DNA from: VRUE01 sp963717375
GTDB taxonomy: Bacteria; Actinomycetota; Thermoleophilia; Solirubrobacterales; 70-9
Length of the DNA stretch: 64,000 nucleotides
Direction of reading: 5' to 3'
NCBI GenBank assembly: GCA_963717375.1
Contig: OY970329.1
Span: forward strand, 2,170,001 to 2,234,000
Both the position numbers and the translations under genes were made by a program. The notes below the pieces were generated by a model that was not told the DNA's origin, made no database searches, and worked only from the letters and a program-made list of their open reading frames with translations. Positions 1-8,753 of the stretch are shown piece after piece (position 1 is the first letter of the stretch; the number at the start of each line of letters is the position of its first letter).

Positions 1-210
1 GCTCTGGCCGGACCTGACCTTCTCTCGCTAGCGCTCTTCTCCGTCTCTCGGAACCGCTGCGAGTTCTGGCCTGGCCTTCGTCAGGCGCGGAGTCGATTCA
101 TTTTGCCCTTTCCGACTTTGCCGATCAACAATGTGCTACCTTGCCGGGCTCACTTTCAGAAGTAAGTCAGTCAAAAAAGCAAGTTAGTCGACATAGGAAG
201 GAATCCGTTT

Positions 211-1260
211 ATGCGGAACGCTCGCAAGGTAACCCGGCGGCGAGGCGTTAAAGCGGCCCCCGTGGTCGCATTTTTCGCGCTGCTGATCGCAGGGCTCGTC
301 GCTGGTTGTGGCAGTAGCTCGGACTCAAGCTCAAGCTCGTCGGGCGGAGGAAAGCTCGACGTGGTCGGCTACTCCACTCCCGAATCCGTCTACCAGGAAA
401 GCCTGGAGCCGGCGTTCGAAAAGACCTCAGCGGGCGAAGGGGTCAGCTTCAGCAACTCCTTTGGCGCCTCCGGTGATCAGAGCCGCGCGGTCGTCGCCGG
501 CCAGCCCGCATCGGTTGTCCACTTCTCCCAGGCCGGCGATATGGAACGCCTGGTTGAAGAAGGCGAACTTGTTTCCAAGGACTGGGAAAAACAGCCTTAC
601 GGCGGCATCGCCACCGACTCGGTCGTAGTCCTGGTTGTCCGCAAGGGCAACCCGAAGGGGATCAAATCCTTCGACGATCTGCAGACCAAGGACGTCGGCA
701 TCGTCACGCCGAACCCGTTCAGCTCCGGCTCGGCCCGGTGGAACATCGTGGCCGTCTACGGCACCGCGATCAACGAGGGCAAGTCGCCCGAACAGGCGCT
801 GGACGCGGTCAAGACGGTGCTCGAAAAGACCGAAGCGCAGCCGGGCAGCGGCCGCGACGCGCTGGCCGCCTTCACCCAGGGCGAGGGCGACGTGCTGCTC
901 AGCTACGAGAACGAGGCGATCAAGGCCGAAAAGGAAGGCGAAGACGTCGAATACATCGTGCCGTCCTCGACGATCCAGATCGAAACCCCGATCGCGGTGA
1001 CCGAAAGCGCCCCGGAGCCGGCAGCGGAAGATTTCCTCAAGTTCCTCTGGTCCGACGAAGGGCAGGAAATCTGGGCCGAAAACGGCTACCGGCCGGTCAA
1101 CCCGAAGCTCGTCGACGCGAAGCAGTTCCCGACGCCGAAGGATCTCTTCAAGATCAGTCAGTTCGGCGGCTGGGGCAAGGTCAACGACGAATTCTTCGAT
1201 GACGAAACCGGTTCGGTCGCCAAGATCGAGACTGAACTCGGGGTCTCCACCTCAGGCTGA
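211..1260 (+). CDS. sbp: Sulfate ABC transporter substrate-binding lipoprotein
   Basis: This is the periplasmic-type receptor that captures sulfate (or thiosulfate) and delivers it to the CysTW permease. The N-terminus has a basic stretch, a hydrophobic helix and a lipobox ending at about Cys33 (LVAGC), followed by a Ser-rich linker, so it is a lipid-anchored protein. The motif GASGDQSRAV near residue 85 resembles the sulfate-binding loop of the Sbp/CysP family, and the 349-residue length fits. The ATG is chosen because AGGAAGGA lies at 195-202. The stop overlaps the next start (TGATG). The 210 bases upstream hold no gene; TACCTT at 137-142 could be a -10 hexamer, but no -35 is clear. The family call is firm; sulfate rather than another oxyanion is supported mainly by the downstream cysTWA genes. 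Confidence 0.93.
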   Translation: MRNARKVTRRRGVKAAPVVAFFALLIAGLVAGCGSSSDSSSSSSGGGKLDVVGYSTPESVYQESLEPAFEKTSAGEGVSFSNSFGASGDQSRAVVAGQPASVVHFSQAGDMERLVEEGELVSKDWEKQPYGGIATDSVVVLVVRKGNPKGIKSFDDLQTKDVGIVTPNPFSSGSARWNIVAVYGTAINEGKSPEQALDAVKTVLEKTEAQPGSGRDALAAFTQGEGDVLLSYENEAIKAEKEGEDVEYIVPSSTIQIETPIAVTESAPEPAAEDFLKFLWSDEGQEIWAENGYRPVNPKLVDAKQFPTPKDLFKISQFGGWGKVNDEFFDDETGSVAKIETELGVSTSG

Positions 1261-2180
1261 TGTCTGCGCACCCGGCAAGCGCACCACCAGTCGCGGTTCC
1301 ACCCAGGGCGGGCTTGCGCCTGCCCTGGGTAGGCGCCGGCCTCGGCCGCGGGACGGTTGTGCTCTACCTGAGCGTGATCGTCCTGCTGCCCCTGGCGGCG
1401 CTGACCAGCCAAGCCTTCGAAGACGGGCTCAGCACATTCTGGACCCAGGTCACGTCCCCGCAGGCGGTCCGCTCGCTCGAGCTGACGATCGGCTGCTCGT
1501 TGATCGTCGTCGCGATCAACGCGGTCTTCGGCACGATCATCGCCTGGCTCCTCGTCCGCGACGAGTTCCCCGGCAAGTCGGTCGTCAACGCGGTGATCGA
1601 CCTGCCCTTCGCGCTGCCGACGATCGTCGCCAGCCTCATCCTGCTGGAGCTCTACGGGAATCACAGCCCGTTCGGCATCGACATCGCTCTGACTCGGGCA
1701 GCCGTTGTCGTCGCCCTCCTCTTCGTCACCCTTCCCTTCGTCGTCCGCGCGGTGCAGCCGCTGCTGATCGAGATGGATCGGGAGATGGAGGAGGCGGCGG
1801 CCTCGCTGGGCGCCAGCGGTTTCACCGTCTTCCGGCGGATCATCTTCCCCAACCTCCTGCCTGGCCTAGCCGCCGGCGTTGCCCTGGCATTTGCCCGGGC
1901 GCTCGGCGAGTATGGCTCAGTCCTCCTCTTCGCCGGGGGCCTTCCGGACACGCAGGTCTCCTCCGTCTTCATCCGCAGCCAGATCGAGTCGGGCAACGAC
2001 ACCGGGGCGTCTGCGGTGTCGGTTGTCCTGCTTGTCGCGGCGCTGGCGATGCTGGCCGTGATCACCCTCGTACAGCGCTGGGGCAGTCGCCACGAGCGAA
2101 GCAGCGGCGACGGCCTGACCGTGATGCCGATGAGCGGCGAGAACTTCGCCGGACCGGGGGGCGACAGTGAGGACCGCTAG
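1260..2180 (+). CDS. cysT: Sulfate ABC transporter permease CysT
   Basis: This is an inner-membrane subunit of the sulfate importer, with several hydrophobic segments typical of binding-protein-dependent permeases. The cytoplasmic coupling loop lies near residues 180-200 (EEAAASLGASGFTVFRRI), matching the EAA signature that docks on the ATPase. It begins with an ATG overlapping the sbp stop by one base and ends inside the start of the second permease, so the four genes are translationally coupled. The N-terminus carries about 30 extra Pro/Ala-rich residues before the first membrane helix, somewhat longer than usual. Identity as CysT rather than CysW rests on gene order. Confidence 0.92.
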   Translation: MSAHPASAPPVAVPPRAGLRLPWVGAGLGRGTVVLYLSVIVLLPLAALTSQAFEDGLSTFWTQVTSPQAVRSLELTIGCSLIVVAINAVFGTIIAWLLVRDEFPGKSVVNAVIDLPFALPTIVASLILLELYGNHSPFGIDIALTRAAVVVALLFVTLPFVVRAVQPLLIEMDREMEEAAASLGASGFTVFRRIIFPNLLPGLAAGVALAFARALGEYGSVLLFAGGLPDTQVSSVFIRSQIESGNDTGASAVSVVLLVAALAMLAVITLVQRWGSRHERSSGDGLTVMPMSGENFAGPGGDSEDR

Positions 2181-2976
2181 CTCCGCACCCAGCCGCTGGG
2201 GCCTTCGCACCCTCGGGCTCGGCTATCTGGCCCTGCTCCTGCTCGCGCCCCTGGTGACGATCTTCTACAAGACCTTCGAACACGGCTTGGCCCCGCCGAT
2301 CGACGCGATTACCTCGCCCGATGGCCTCCACGCGCTGAAGCTGAGCCTGCTGATGGTCGCGATCGCGGTGCCGCTCAACACGATCTTCGGCGTCGGCTGC
2401 GCGCTCCTGCTGGTGCGCCACAAATGGAAGGGCAACGCCGTGATCGACGCGATCATCAACCTTCCCTTCGCGATCTCGCCGGTCGTTATCGGCCTCTCGC
2501 TCTTCCTCCTCTACGGGACAAAAGGTTGGTTCGGGCCTGGGCTTGCCGAAGCGGGGATAGAAGTCCTCTTCTCGGTCCCCGGAATGGTCCTCGCCAGCAT
2601 CTTCGTCTCACTGCCCTTCGTCGTGCGCGAGACCGTCCCGGTGCTGCAGGAGATCGGCACCGAGCAGGAGCAGGCCGCCTCGACCCTTGGCGCCAACGCC
2701 TGGCAGACCTTTTGGCGGGTCACCCTGCCGGCGATCCGCTGGGGCGTCGCTTACGGCGTAGTGCTCACCACGGCGCGCGTGCTCGGCGAGTTCGGCGCGG
2801 TGTCGATCGTCTCCGGCTCGAGGTCGGGCGAAACCGAAACCCTGCCGCTCTTCGTCCAGAAGCAGTTCGACAACTTCAACTTTGCCGGCGCGTACGGGGC
2901 CTCCGTCCTGCTCGCCGTGCTCGCCCTCACCACCCTGCTCGCAATGAACGTCCTAAAGAGAAAGGAGGACGCCTGA
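2167..2976 (+). CDS. cysW: Sulfate ABC transporter permease CysW
   Basis: This is the second membrane subunit of the sulfate importer. It has about six hydrophobic segments and an EAA-like loop (EQAASTLGANAWQTFWRV, around residue 175). The GTG start lies inside the end of cysT (14-base overlap), which implies translational coupling. The 269-residue length is normal for CysW. The C-terminus overlaps the ATPase start by one base, and an AGGAGG ribosome site for that ATPase lies inside this gene at 2963-2968. Confidence 0.92.
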   Translation: MRTASSAPSRWGLRTLGLGYLALLLLAPLVTIFYKTFEHGLAPPIDAITSPDGLHALKLSLLMVAIAVPLNTIFGVGCALLLVRHKWKGNAVIDAIINLPFAISPVVIGLSLFLLYGTKGWFGPGLAEAGIEVLFSVPGMVLASIFVSLPFVVRETVPVLQEIGTEQEQAASTLGANAWQTFWRVTLPAIRWGVAYGVVLTTARVLGEFGAVSIVSGSRSGETETLPLFVQKQFDNFNFAGAYGASVLLAVLALTTLLAMNVLKRKEDA

Positions 2977-4016
2977 TGGGAATCACAGTCGAGGGAGCCA
3001 GCAAGAGCTTCGGTGACTTTCAGGCCCTCAACGATGTATCGATAGACGTCCCCAACGGCTCGCTGACCGCCCTGCTCGGGCCGAGCGGCAGCGGCAAGTC
3101 GACCCTGCTGCGGGCGATCGCCGGGCTCGAGACGCTCGACGGCGGCCGCGTCCTGATCGACGACGAGGACGTCTCGAAAAAGCCGACGCAAAAGCGCGAA
3201 GTCGGCTTCGTCTTCCAGCACTACGCCGCCTTCAAGCACATGACGGTCTTCGAGAACGTCGGCTTCGGGCTGAAGATCCGCAAGTGGGACAAGGCGAAGA
3301 TCTCCGATCGGGTGCACGAGCTGCTGCGCCTGGTCCAGCTCGACGGGCTGGCGGATCGCTATCCGTCGCAGCTCTCCGGCGGGCAGCGGCAGCGCATGGC
3401 GCTGGCCCGGGCGCTGGCGGTGGAGCCGCAGGTGCTGCTGCTCGACGAGCCCTTCGGTGCGCTCGACGCCAAGGTGCGCAAGGACCTGCGCACCTGGCTG
3501 CGCCGCCTCCACGAGGAGATGCACGTGACGACGATCTTCGTCACCCACGATCAGGAGGAGGCGATGGACGTCGCCGGCCAGCTCGTGGTGATGAACGAGG
3601 GCCGGGTCGAACAGTCGGGAACGGCCGACGAGCTCTACGAGCAGCCGGCGACCGAGTTCGTGATGAGCTTCGTCGGCGAGGTCAACCGGCTCGGCGAGAG
3701 CTACGTGCGCCCGCACGACATGTCCGTCGCGCTCGACCGCGACGAGGGGGCCGAGGAGGCAATGGTGCAGCGCATCGTCGCCCTCGGCTTCGAGATCCGG
3801 GTCGAGTTCGTGCTCGGCGACGGCACCGAGGTCTGGGCCCAGCTGACCCGCGCCGAACTGCAGAAGCTGGAGCTGCGCGAGGGGCAGATCGTCTACCTCC
3901 GGCCCGGCCAGATAAAGAGCTTCAACGGTGATGTCCCATCGTCCGATGGCCACGGGGCCTCGACTCCCCGTGGCCCTGAGGACGGCGGTGACGCAGAGGT
4001 ATCTGCAGCCGTCTGA
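2976..4016 (+). CDS. cysA: Sulfate ABC transporter ATP-binding protein CysA
   Basis: This ATPase powers sulfate import. Walker A is GPSGSGKST near residue 35, the Q-loop lies at VGFVFQHY, the ABC signature is LSGGQRQR near residue 135, and Walker B is LLLDEPFGALDAK, followed by the switch His in VTHDQ. A C-terminal regulatory/TOBE-like segment of about 110 residues brings the length to 346. The start is the ATG that overlaps the cysW stop and sits 7 bases after AGGAGG; an open frame extends upstream but would overlap cysW almost completely. It is the last gene of the operon and faces phoD across a GC-rich hairpin. Confidence 0.94.
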   Translation: MGITVEGASKSFGDFQALNDVSIDVPNGSLTALLGPSGSGKSTLLRAIAGLETLDGGRVLIDDEDVSKKPTQKREVGFVFQHYAAFKHMTVFENVGFGLKIRKWDKAKISDRVHELLRLVQLDGLADRYPSQLSGGQRQRMALARALAVEPQVLLLDEPFGALDAKVRKDLRTWLRRLHEEMHVTTIFVTHDQEEAMDVAGQLVVMNEGRVEQSGTADELYEQPATEFVMSFVGEVNRLGESYVRPHDMSVALDRDEGAEEAMVQRIVALGFEIRVEFVLGDGTEVWAQLTRAELQKLELREGQIVYLRPGQIKSFNGDVPSSDGHGASTPRGPEDGGDAEVSAAV

Positions 4017-4024
4017 AGAGGCGA

Positions 4025-4061
4025 GGGGCGGGGTGCGCTTTGCCGGGTGGCGCCCCGCCCC
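4025..4061. terminator. GC-rich hairpin between convergent cysA and phoD
   Basis: GGGGCGGGG at 4025-4033 pairs perfectly with CCCCGCCCC at 4053-4061; the stem extends two or three further pairs and the loop is about 14 bases. It lies between two converging stop codons and has no U-tract on either strand, so it is read as a bidirectional, possibly Rho-assisted terminator. Confidence 0.55.
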
Positions 4062-4069
4062 AACCGCCG

Positions 4070-5713
4070 CTAAACCAGACGACGCTCGAACGTCTTCTCG
4101 AGCTTCTTCTCATCTTCCCCGCCGGCGACCGTCTTGTCGAGTCGCGCGGTGGCGGTGGGGCCGTCAAGGCGCAGCGTTCCGACCTGGTTGTCGAAGTACG
4201 GGCCCTCTAGCGCGCGCCAGCGGATGCCCGGGTCCGGCGCGCCCGCGAGGTGGGCGAGGCCGCGAACCGCTTTGGCGAAGACGGGGGAGAAGCCAACCTT
4301 GACGATCCGGCGCTCTTTTGCCTCGAGCGGGTTGCGGTAGGGCGAGCAGACCGCCTGGTAGACGGGGCTTTGCATCTGCGCGTCGGGCCGGAAGGCGATG
4401 TCGCAGAGGTAGGCGTGATGCACGTCGCCGGAGAGCAGGACGATCGAGGCCGGGGCCTTGCCGCGGCGGCCGGAGCCGACCTCTTCGAGCAGCTCGCGGA
4501 GGCGCTGGAAGGAGTGCTGGAAGGAGGCCCAGTGATCGAAGTCGACGGCGCGGCGCAGCTTCTCGCTGCCGCGCGCGGCCAGGCCGCCCCAGGCGCCGTC
4601 GCAGAGCTGCTCGTTCCAGGCCTCGAGGTAGTGAAAGCCGGGGGAGAGGAGGTACGGCACGGTGGTGCAGACGATCAGGTGGTCGAAGTCGCCCGTGGCG
4701 TGGTCGACGATCCACTCCCAGGTGTCCTCGTCGAACATCGCCCGTTCGTCGTCGCTCAGCACCCGGGCGGCGCGTGAGTCGATGAAGATCGCCCGCACCC
4801 CATCGATGTCGCGGCAGAAGCTCCAGCGCGTGCCGGCTGCGGTGGTGTCGATTTCCTTCGCCCAGCCGCGCAGCGTCGCGGTCGCGTCGCGGTTTCCCCT
4901 CACCTTGACGTAGAGCTCGTTGTCGTCGAGCTCGCGCGGTGAGAGGTTGCCGAGGTGCTGGTAGATCCAGTAGCTGGCGATGCCGTCGATGGCGCGCTCG
5001 TGCCACCAGTCCTTGCGATCCATCTCCTCGTGCCAGGAGCGCGAGATGTTCCAGTCGTCGCTCATGTCGTGGTCGTCCCAGGCCATCGAGACGGAGACGG
5101 TCGAGAAGAGCCAGCGGATCATCGGGTCGCTCCAGCTCTCTTCGTAGAGCCAGCCGTACTCCTCGAAGTCGATCACCTCCTCGCCGGGTGGCTCACTGGT
5201 GTCGCGGCGGGCGCGGATCTTCTCCCGGGACCGCGGCGAGCCCTCGTCGACGTAGATCTGGTCGCCGATCAGGAAGAGCAACTCCGGCCACTCGCTGCGG
5301 TCGCCGCGGGCCATTTGGGTGGCGAGCACGTGCAAGGCGTCGGGCTCGAAGCCGTTTGGGTCTTCGTCCTTGGTCTGGGTGTACGGCGGCTCGTGGGGGA
5401 CCGCGACGCGGCAGGAGCCGAAGCAGATGTCGAGCGGCTTGCCGGCCTGGAGCGTGCGGATGGCGCTCGGCGGCAGGTCGTGCTCGGGCTCCGGCCAGCG
5501 GCGCTCGCCGTCGAGGGCGACCTCGTACTCGTAGAAGCCGCCGGGCTCCAGGTCTTCGATCCTGACCAGCGCGTAGTGGTGTCCCGCAACCGAGAAGGTC
5601 GGCTCGAGGCGGCCGAGGATTCCAACCTCGCAGGGCGCGCTGGTCTCAACCCAGATCGTTGCCTCGGTTTCGGAGACGTAGCGGAGCAGGGGGCCAAGGA
5701 CGAGCTTTGCCAT
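4070..5713 (-). CDS. phoD: PhoD-like alkaline phosphatase/phosphodiesterase
   Basis: This metallophosphoesterase of the PhoD superfamily releases phosphate from phosphate esters or diesters. A short beta-sandwich N-terminal domain (about residues 1-90) precedes the catalytic part. Metal- and substrate-site motifs are visible: FGSCR near residue 98, GDQIYVDE, WDDHDMSDDWN and SGDVHHAY. There is no Tat or Sec signal peptide (it begins MAKLVLGPL), unlike secreted PhoD, so the protein may be cytoplasmic or exported another way. TAGGAC (minus strand, 5720-5725) sits 6 nt before the ATG and there is no ribosome site. Its position beside pst genes fits phosphate scavenging, but substrate and regulation are not shown. 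Confidence 0.88.
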   Translation of the reverse strand: MAKLVLGPLLRYVSETEATIWVETSAPCEVGILGRLEPTFSVAGHHYALVRIEDLEPGGFYEYEVALDGERRWPEPEHDLPPSAIRTLQAGKPLDICFGSCRVAVPHEPPYTQTKDEDPNGFEPDALHVLATQMARGDRSEWPELLFLIGDQIYVDEGSPRSREKIRARRDTSEPPGEEVIDFEEYGWLYEESWSDPMIRWLFSTVSVSMAWDDHDMSDDWNISRSWHEEMDRKDWWHERAIDGIASYWIYQHLGNLSPRELDDNELYVKVRGNRDATATLRGWAKEIDTTAAGTRWSFCRDIDGVRAIFIDSRAARVLSDDERAMFDEDTWEWIVDHATGDFDHLIVCTTVPYLLSPGFHYLEAWNEQLCDGAWGGLAARGSEKLRRAVDFDHWASFQHSFQRLRELLEEVGSGRRGKAPASIVLLSGDVHHAYLCDIAFRPDAQMQSPVYQAVCSPYRNPLEAKERRIVKVGFSPVFAKAVRGLAHLAGAPDPGIRWRALEGPYFDNQVGTLRLDGPTATARLDKTVAGGEDEKKLEKTFERRLV

Positions 5714-5798
5714 CCATTCGTCCTACCCAGATCGTCCTTCCGCACACAGGATGCTAATCTTGACTTAGATGGTCAATAAACCCAGGAAAGGAGATCCG

Positions 5799-6032
5799 GT
5801 GAGCGGCCCACCCCCCCACACAACGTTCGTCTCGCGCGGCAGGCTGAATGGCGTTCTTCGCCAAGGTCCCTCAGGAGGAGGGCCGGTCGAAGCCAGCGCC
5901 ACACAGCCCGGGCGTGAGCACAGCGTCGACGAGCTCGACACCCAGACGTTCGAAGCTCTCCACTATCGGGCCCGCCTGATCCTCGGCGAGCCCCTGCAGC
6001 GCCCCGGGCGTTTCCAGCTCCGCGGGCACTAA
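5799..6032 (+). CDS. Small hypothetical protein
   Basis: This is a 77-residue open frame from a GTG preceded at a good distance by AAAGGAG (5787-5793); an in-frame ATG at 5769 lacks a ribosome site. The product is Gly/Pro/Arg-rich and polar, with no membrane segment, no Cys pair and no family I recognise. The C-terminal third (EALHYRARLILGEP) could form a short helix. It lies alone between phoD (divergent) and a perfect palindrome, in the phosphate region. GGTCAATAAA at 5771-5780 recurs upstream of pstS at 6835-6844. Coding status is supported by the ribosome site and terminator, not by homology. Confidence 0.5.
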   Translation: MSGPPPHTTFVSRGRLNGVLRQGPSGGGPVEASATQPGREHSVDELDTQTFEALHYRARLILGEPLQRPGRFQLRGH

Positions 6033-6040
6033 CCGCTCGA

Positions 6041-6070
6041 GACCCGACCGCGCCGCGGCGCGGTCGGGTC
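6041..6070. terminator. Perfect 30-bp palindrome, bidirectional terminator
   Basis: The 30 bases form an uninterrupted perfect palindrome: GACCCGACCGCGCC is followed directly by its reverse complement around a central GC. It lies between the converging stops of the small gene and the decapeptide-repeat gene, so a shared terminator is the simplest reading. There is no flanking U-tract. Confidence 0.6.
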
Positions 6071-6081
6071 GAATCGACGGG

Positions 6082-6765
6082 CTATTTGCCCGCTTTTGTC
6101 GTGCCGGTGTCCGCCGTCGGGACCTCTTCCGGCAGTTCGGGATAGGCCTGGACCGCCAGGTTCCAGTTCTTCAGCGTGAAGACCACGTTTTTCGCGCCGG
6201 CGTACTGGATCGCGACTGTGTGGCCGCCCTTCTGCAGAACCGTGGTCTGCATCACGGTGTAGGCGAGCGGGGCCGGGTTCGGCGAGGCCGCGGTCGCCGG
6301 GGCGAAGTTGACTTTGCCGGTTGTCTGGCCGTCAACCAGGATCTGGATCGGGCAGGCGAGTTCCACCGTCGGTTTCGCCGCGACGCAGGTCGCGTTGCCG
6401 GAGAACGTGATCACGGCCGGGGCGGTCCCGGGGGTCGCGAACGAGGTGAACGCGGTCGGGATGTACCCCGGGGTCGTCGCCCCGCTCGGGCCGAAGACAG
6501 CGGTACCCGCTGCGATCCCGACGACCGGCGGCAACGGCGCGTCGGCTTTCTGCACGAACGTGTTGGCGGCGGCTTTTTTCTTCAGGTACAGAGTCGCCGC
6601 TTTCTTGTTGGTGACGTAGACCTGCGACGCCGCCTTCTTGGTGATGAAGGCGCCGGTGATCGACGAGCCGGCGAACGACGGCGTCACGGCGACCGCCGCG
6701 GCCAGCACCGCTGCCAGCGCGACCGCGGTGATGGCGCGGGGCGTGGGGAGTCTTCTTCTGAGCAA
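6082..6765 (-). CDS. Secreted protein with lysine-rich decapeptide repeats
   Basis: The TTG start is chosen because CGGAGG precedes it by a few bases and it opens a clear signal peptide (LRRRLPTPRAITAVALAA, then a hydrophobic core to about PSFA). A longer open frame upstream would put 51 uncharged/Cys-containing residues before the signal. After cleavage come about three tandem ten-residue repeats: FITKKAASQV, YVTNKKAATL, YLKKKAAANT, then FVQKADA. The remainder, about 150 residues, is beta-rich with two Cys (ATCVAA, LACPIQ) that could form a disulfide. I do not recognise the family. It is transcribed divergently from pstS. Confidence 0.7.
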   Translation of the reverse strand: MLRRRLPTPRAITAVALAAVLAAAVAVTPSFAGSSITGAFITKKAASQVYVTNKKAATLYLKKKAAANTFVQKADAPLPPVVGIAAGTAVFGPSGATTPGYIPTAFTSFATPGTAPAVITFSGNATCVAAKPTVELACPIQILVDGQTTGKVNFAPATAASPNPAPLAYTVMQTTVLQKGGHTVAIQYAGAKNVVFTLKNWNLAVQAYPELPEEVPTADTGTTKAGK

Positions 6766-6923
6766 TTGAACCTCCGTATTCAGGGCCGCCGGAGTGGCCT
6801 CCAGGGCCGCCGGGTGAGCCTTTCTTAGTAAAGAGGTCAATAAAGTACAGAAGGTGGTAGGGTCTTGTCGAGTTAGGCAATCAAGAAACTTCTCTACCCG
6901 GCAGGAAAGGAAGCACAATCGAG
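6766..6923. promoter_or_regulatory. Divergent control region of the secreted-repeat gene and pstS
   Basis: This 158-base gap must hold promoters in both directions. GGTCAATAAA at 6835-6844 is shared with the region before the small gene at 5799. TAGGGT at 6858-6863 is a possible plus-strand -10, giving pstS a leader of about 55 bases. No convincing direct-repeat Pho box was found by eye. Phosphate control is expected from the genes but is not shown by the sequence. Confidence 0.35.
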
Positions 6924-7754
6924 ATGAGAATCAAGTCCCTTGCCATATCGGTGATCGCCCTGGCGGCGCTTGCCGTTCCGGCTTCCGCCGGCGCCGTAAC
7001 CCTGATCGGGTCCGGCTCGGTTGCCGCGCAGCCAGTGCTGCAGGCGCTGTTCAGCACCTACACGAAGACGGTCAACAAAAAGGTCCACTTCGTCTACACC
7101 GCCAATGGAGGAAACGCCGGCGTCAAGGACGTCCAGAACGGCGTCAGCCAGTTCGCCGGCCAGGCCCGCACGCCGCTCCCCAGCGACGCCGGGACGACCT
7201 ACATCAAGATGTTCCTCGACGGGCTCTGCATTGATGTCAACCCGAAGAACAAGCTCACCGACATCAGCATCCAGCAGACCCACGACATCTACCGGGGGCT
7301 GTTGACCAGCTGGACCCAGGTGCCGGGCTCGGGACTTGAAACGACGATCGACCCGGTCGGTCGCGACACCAATGGAGGGACTTACAACTTCTTCCTCCAG
7401 GCGGTGCTCAACAACGAACTACCGTCATCGAACGTCAACGCCCTGACCGCGGACGGCCTCGTGGTCAACGCGGTCAAGCAGGACCCGAGCGCGATCGGCT
7501 ACGACGGCCTCGCCTGGCAGGGCAAGGGGCAGAAGGCGCTGAAGGTCAACGGCGTCCCCTGCGAAGCGTCGAAGATCAGCGTTGAACCGCTCAAGTACCC
7601 GCTCTCGCGCTACCTCTTCCTGGTCCTGCCGACCGGGGTCAACAACCCAGCGCTGACTAAGTTCATTGACTGGGCGCGGCGTGACCCGGTTGCCGGCGAA
7701 GTGATCGCCAAGGCTGGCGGCGTCCCCGCTTTCAACAAGAAAGCCAAGAAGTAG
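6924..7754 (+). CDS. pstS: Phosphate ABC transporter substrate-binding protein PstS
   Basis: This is the extracytoplasmic phosphate receptor of the Pst importer. It has a Sec signal peptide (residues 1 to about 22) with no lipobox Cys, so it is soluble or exported rather than lipid-anchored. PstS hallmarks include the N-terminal LIGSGSVAAQP loop and the later GRDTNGGTYNFF segment, both phosphate-contact regions. At 276 residues it is short for the family. AGGAAAGGA at 6902-6910 supports the ATG. It heads an operon of eight genes separated by no more than 3 bases or overlapping, ending with a phosphoesterase. Confidence 0.92.
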   Translation: MRIKSLAISVIALAALAVPASAGAVTLIGSGSVAAQPVLQALFSTYTKTVNKKVHFVYTANGGNAGVKDVQNGVSQFAGQARTPLPSDAGTTYIKMFLDGLCIDVNPKNKLTDISIQQTHDIYRGLLTSWTQVPGSGLETTIDPVGRDTNGGTYNFFLQAVLNNELPSSNVNALTADGLVVNAVKQDPSAIGYDGLAWQGKGQKALKVNGVPCEASKISVEPLKYPLSRYLFLVLPTGVNNPALTKFIDWARRDPVAGEVIAKAGGVPAFNKKAKK

Positions 7755-7757
7755 TCA

Positions 7758-8753
7758 ATGGAGGAGGAGTACCTCCAGGAGTACGGCCCCAAGTGGTCGG
7801 ACCAACGCGCCGAGCGATTGCTCGGCGCGTTGGTCTGTGCGGTCGTCGGCCTGCTGCTGGCGATGATCATCACCGTCTTCGCGCGGGCCTGGCCGTCCTT
7901 TGCCCATAACGGGCTGGCCTGGTTCGGCGCGGGGGGGAGCGTCGAAGAACAGCTCAACCAGATCTACCTCTCGGGCCTCAGCGGCGCCAATTACGTCTAC
8001 ACCTTCCACGGCTGGCAGCTGATCTGGAGCACGCTGCTGATCACTGGTGGCGCGGTGACGATTGCACTCTTCTGCTCGCTCTTCGTCTCAGTCTTCATCG
8101 TCGAGTTCGCGCCCGAGTGGATGCGCAACATCCTGCAGCCGGTGGTCCGCTTCCTCGCCAGCGTGCCCTCCGTGATCTACGGCCTGCTCGGCGTGCTGGT
8201 CATCGTCCCCTTCATCGGCAACCACTTGGTGACGGAGTCGCAGAAGGCATCGGTCGCCGGCGTGATCTCACTCAGCGGCTACAGCCTGCTGGCCGCGGTG
8301 CTGATCCTGACCGTGATGATCGCGCCGCTGATGGTCTCGATCTTCTCCGACGGCCTGCGCTCGGTGCGCCCGGGCTGGCTCGAGGGCTCGCTGGCGCTCG
8401 GCGTCAACCGCTGGCGCACGACCTGGAAGATCGCCGTGCGCACCGCCCGCCCGGCGATCGTCGCCGGCACCGTGCTGGCGGTCGCGCGGGCAATCGGCGA
8501 GGCGGTGATGTTGGCGATGGTCTCCGGTTCAGTCGCCTTCGCGCCCAACCCAGCCGACGGCTTGATCTTCATCTACGAGCCCTCGCGGCCGCTGGCGCCG
8601 ACGATCGTCAAGAACATCGACTCGCTCGGCTCGCCGCCGGCCAACGCGACGCTGTTCGCGATCGCCGCGGTGCTGCTCTTCTCGGCGGCCTTCTTCTCGC
8701 TGGCCGGCTGGGCGGCGCGGCGGTCGATGCGCAAATACGGGGCGACGGCGTAG
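7758..8753 (+). CDS. pstC: Phosphate ABC transporter permease PstC
   Basis: This is an inner-membrane subunit of the phosphate importer, with six or so hydrophobic segments and the permease coupling loop at roughly residues 200-220 (LEGSLALGVNRWRTTWKI). The start codon is only 3 bases after the pstS stop and no separate ribosome site precedes it, so translation is probably coupled. The 331-residue length is typical. It overlaps pstA by one base. Confidence 0.92.
   Translation: MEEEYLQEYGPKWSDQRAERLLGALVCAVVGLLLAMIITVFARAWPSFAHNGLAWFGAGGSVEEQLNQIYLSGLSGANYVYTFHGWQLIWSTLLITGGAVTIALFCSLFVSVFIVEFAPEWMRNILQPVVRFLASVPSVIYGLLGVLVIVPFIGNHLVTESQKASVAGVISLSGYSLLAAVLILTVMIAPLMVSIFSDGLRSVRPGWLEGSLALGVNRWRTTWKIAVRTARPAIVAGTVLAVARAIGEAVMLAMVSGSVAFAPNPADGLIFIYEPSRPLAPTIVKNIDSLGSPPANATLFAIAAVLLFSAAFFSLAGWAARRSMRKYGATA

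Noticed and set aside
6766..6923. Pho box upstream of pstS
   Set aside because: No direct repeats of the expected spacing were found by eye; only a shared 10-mer with another gene.
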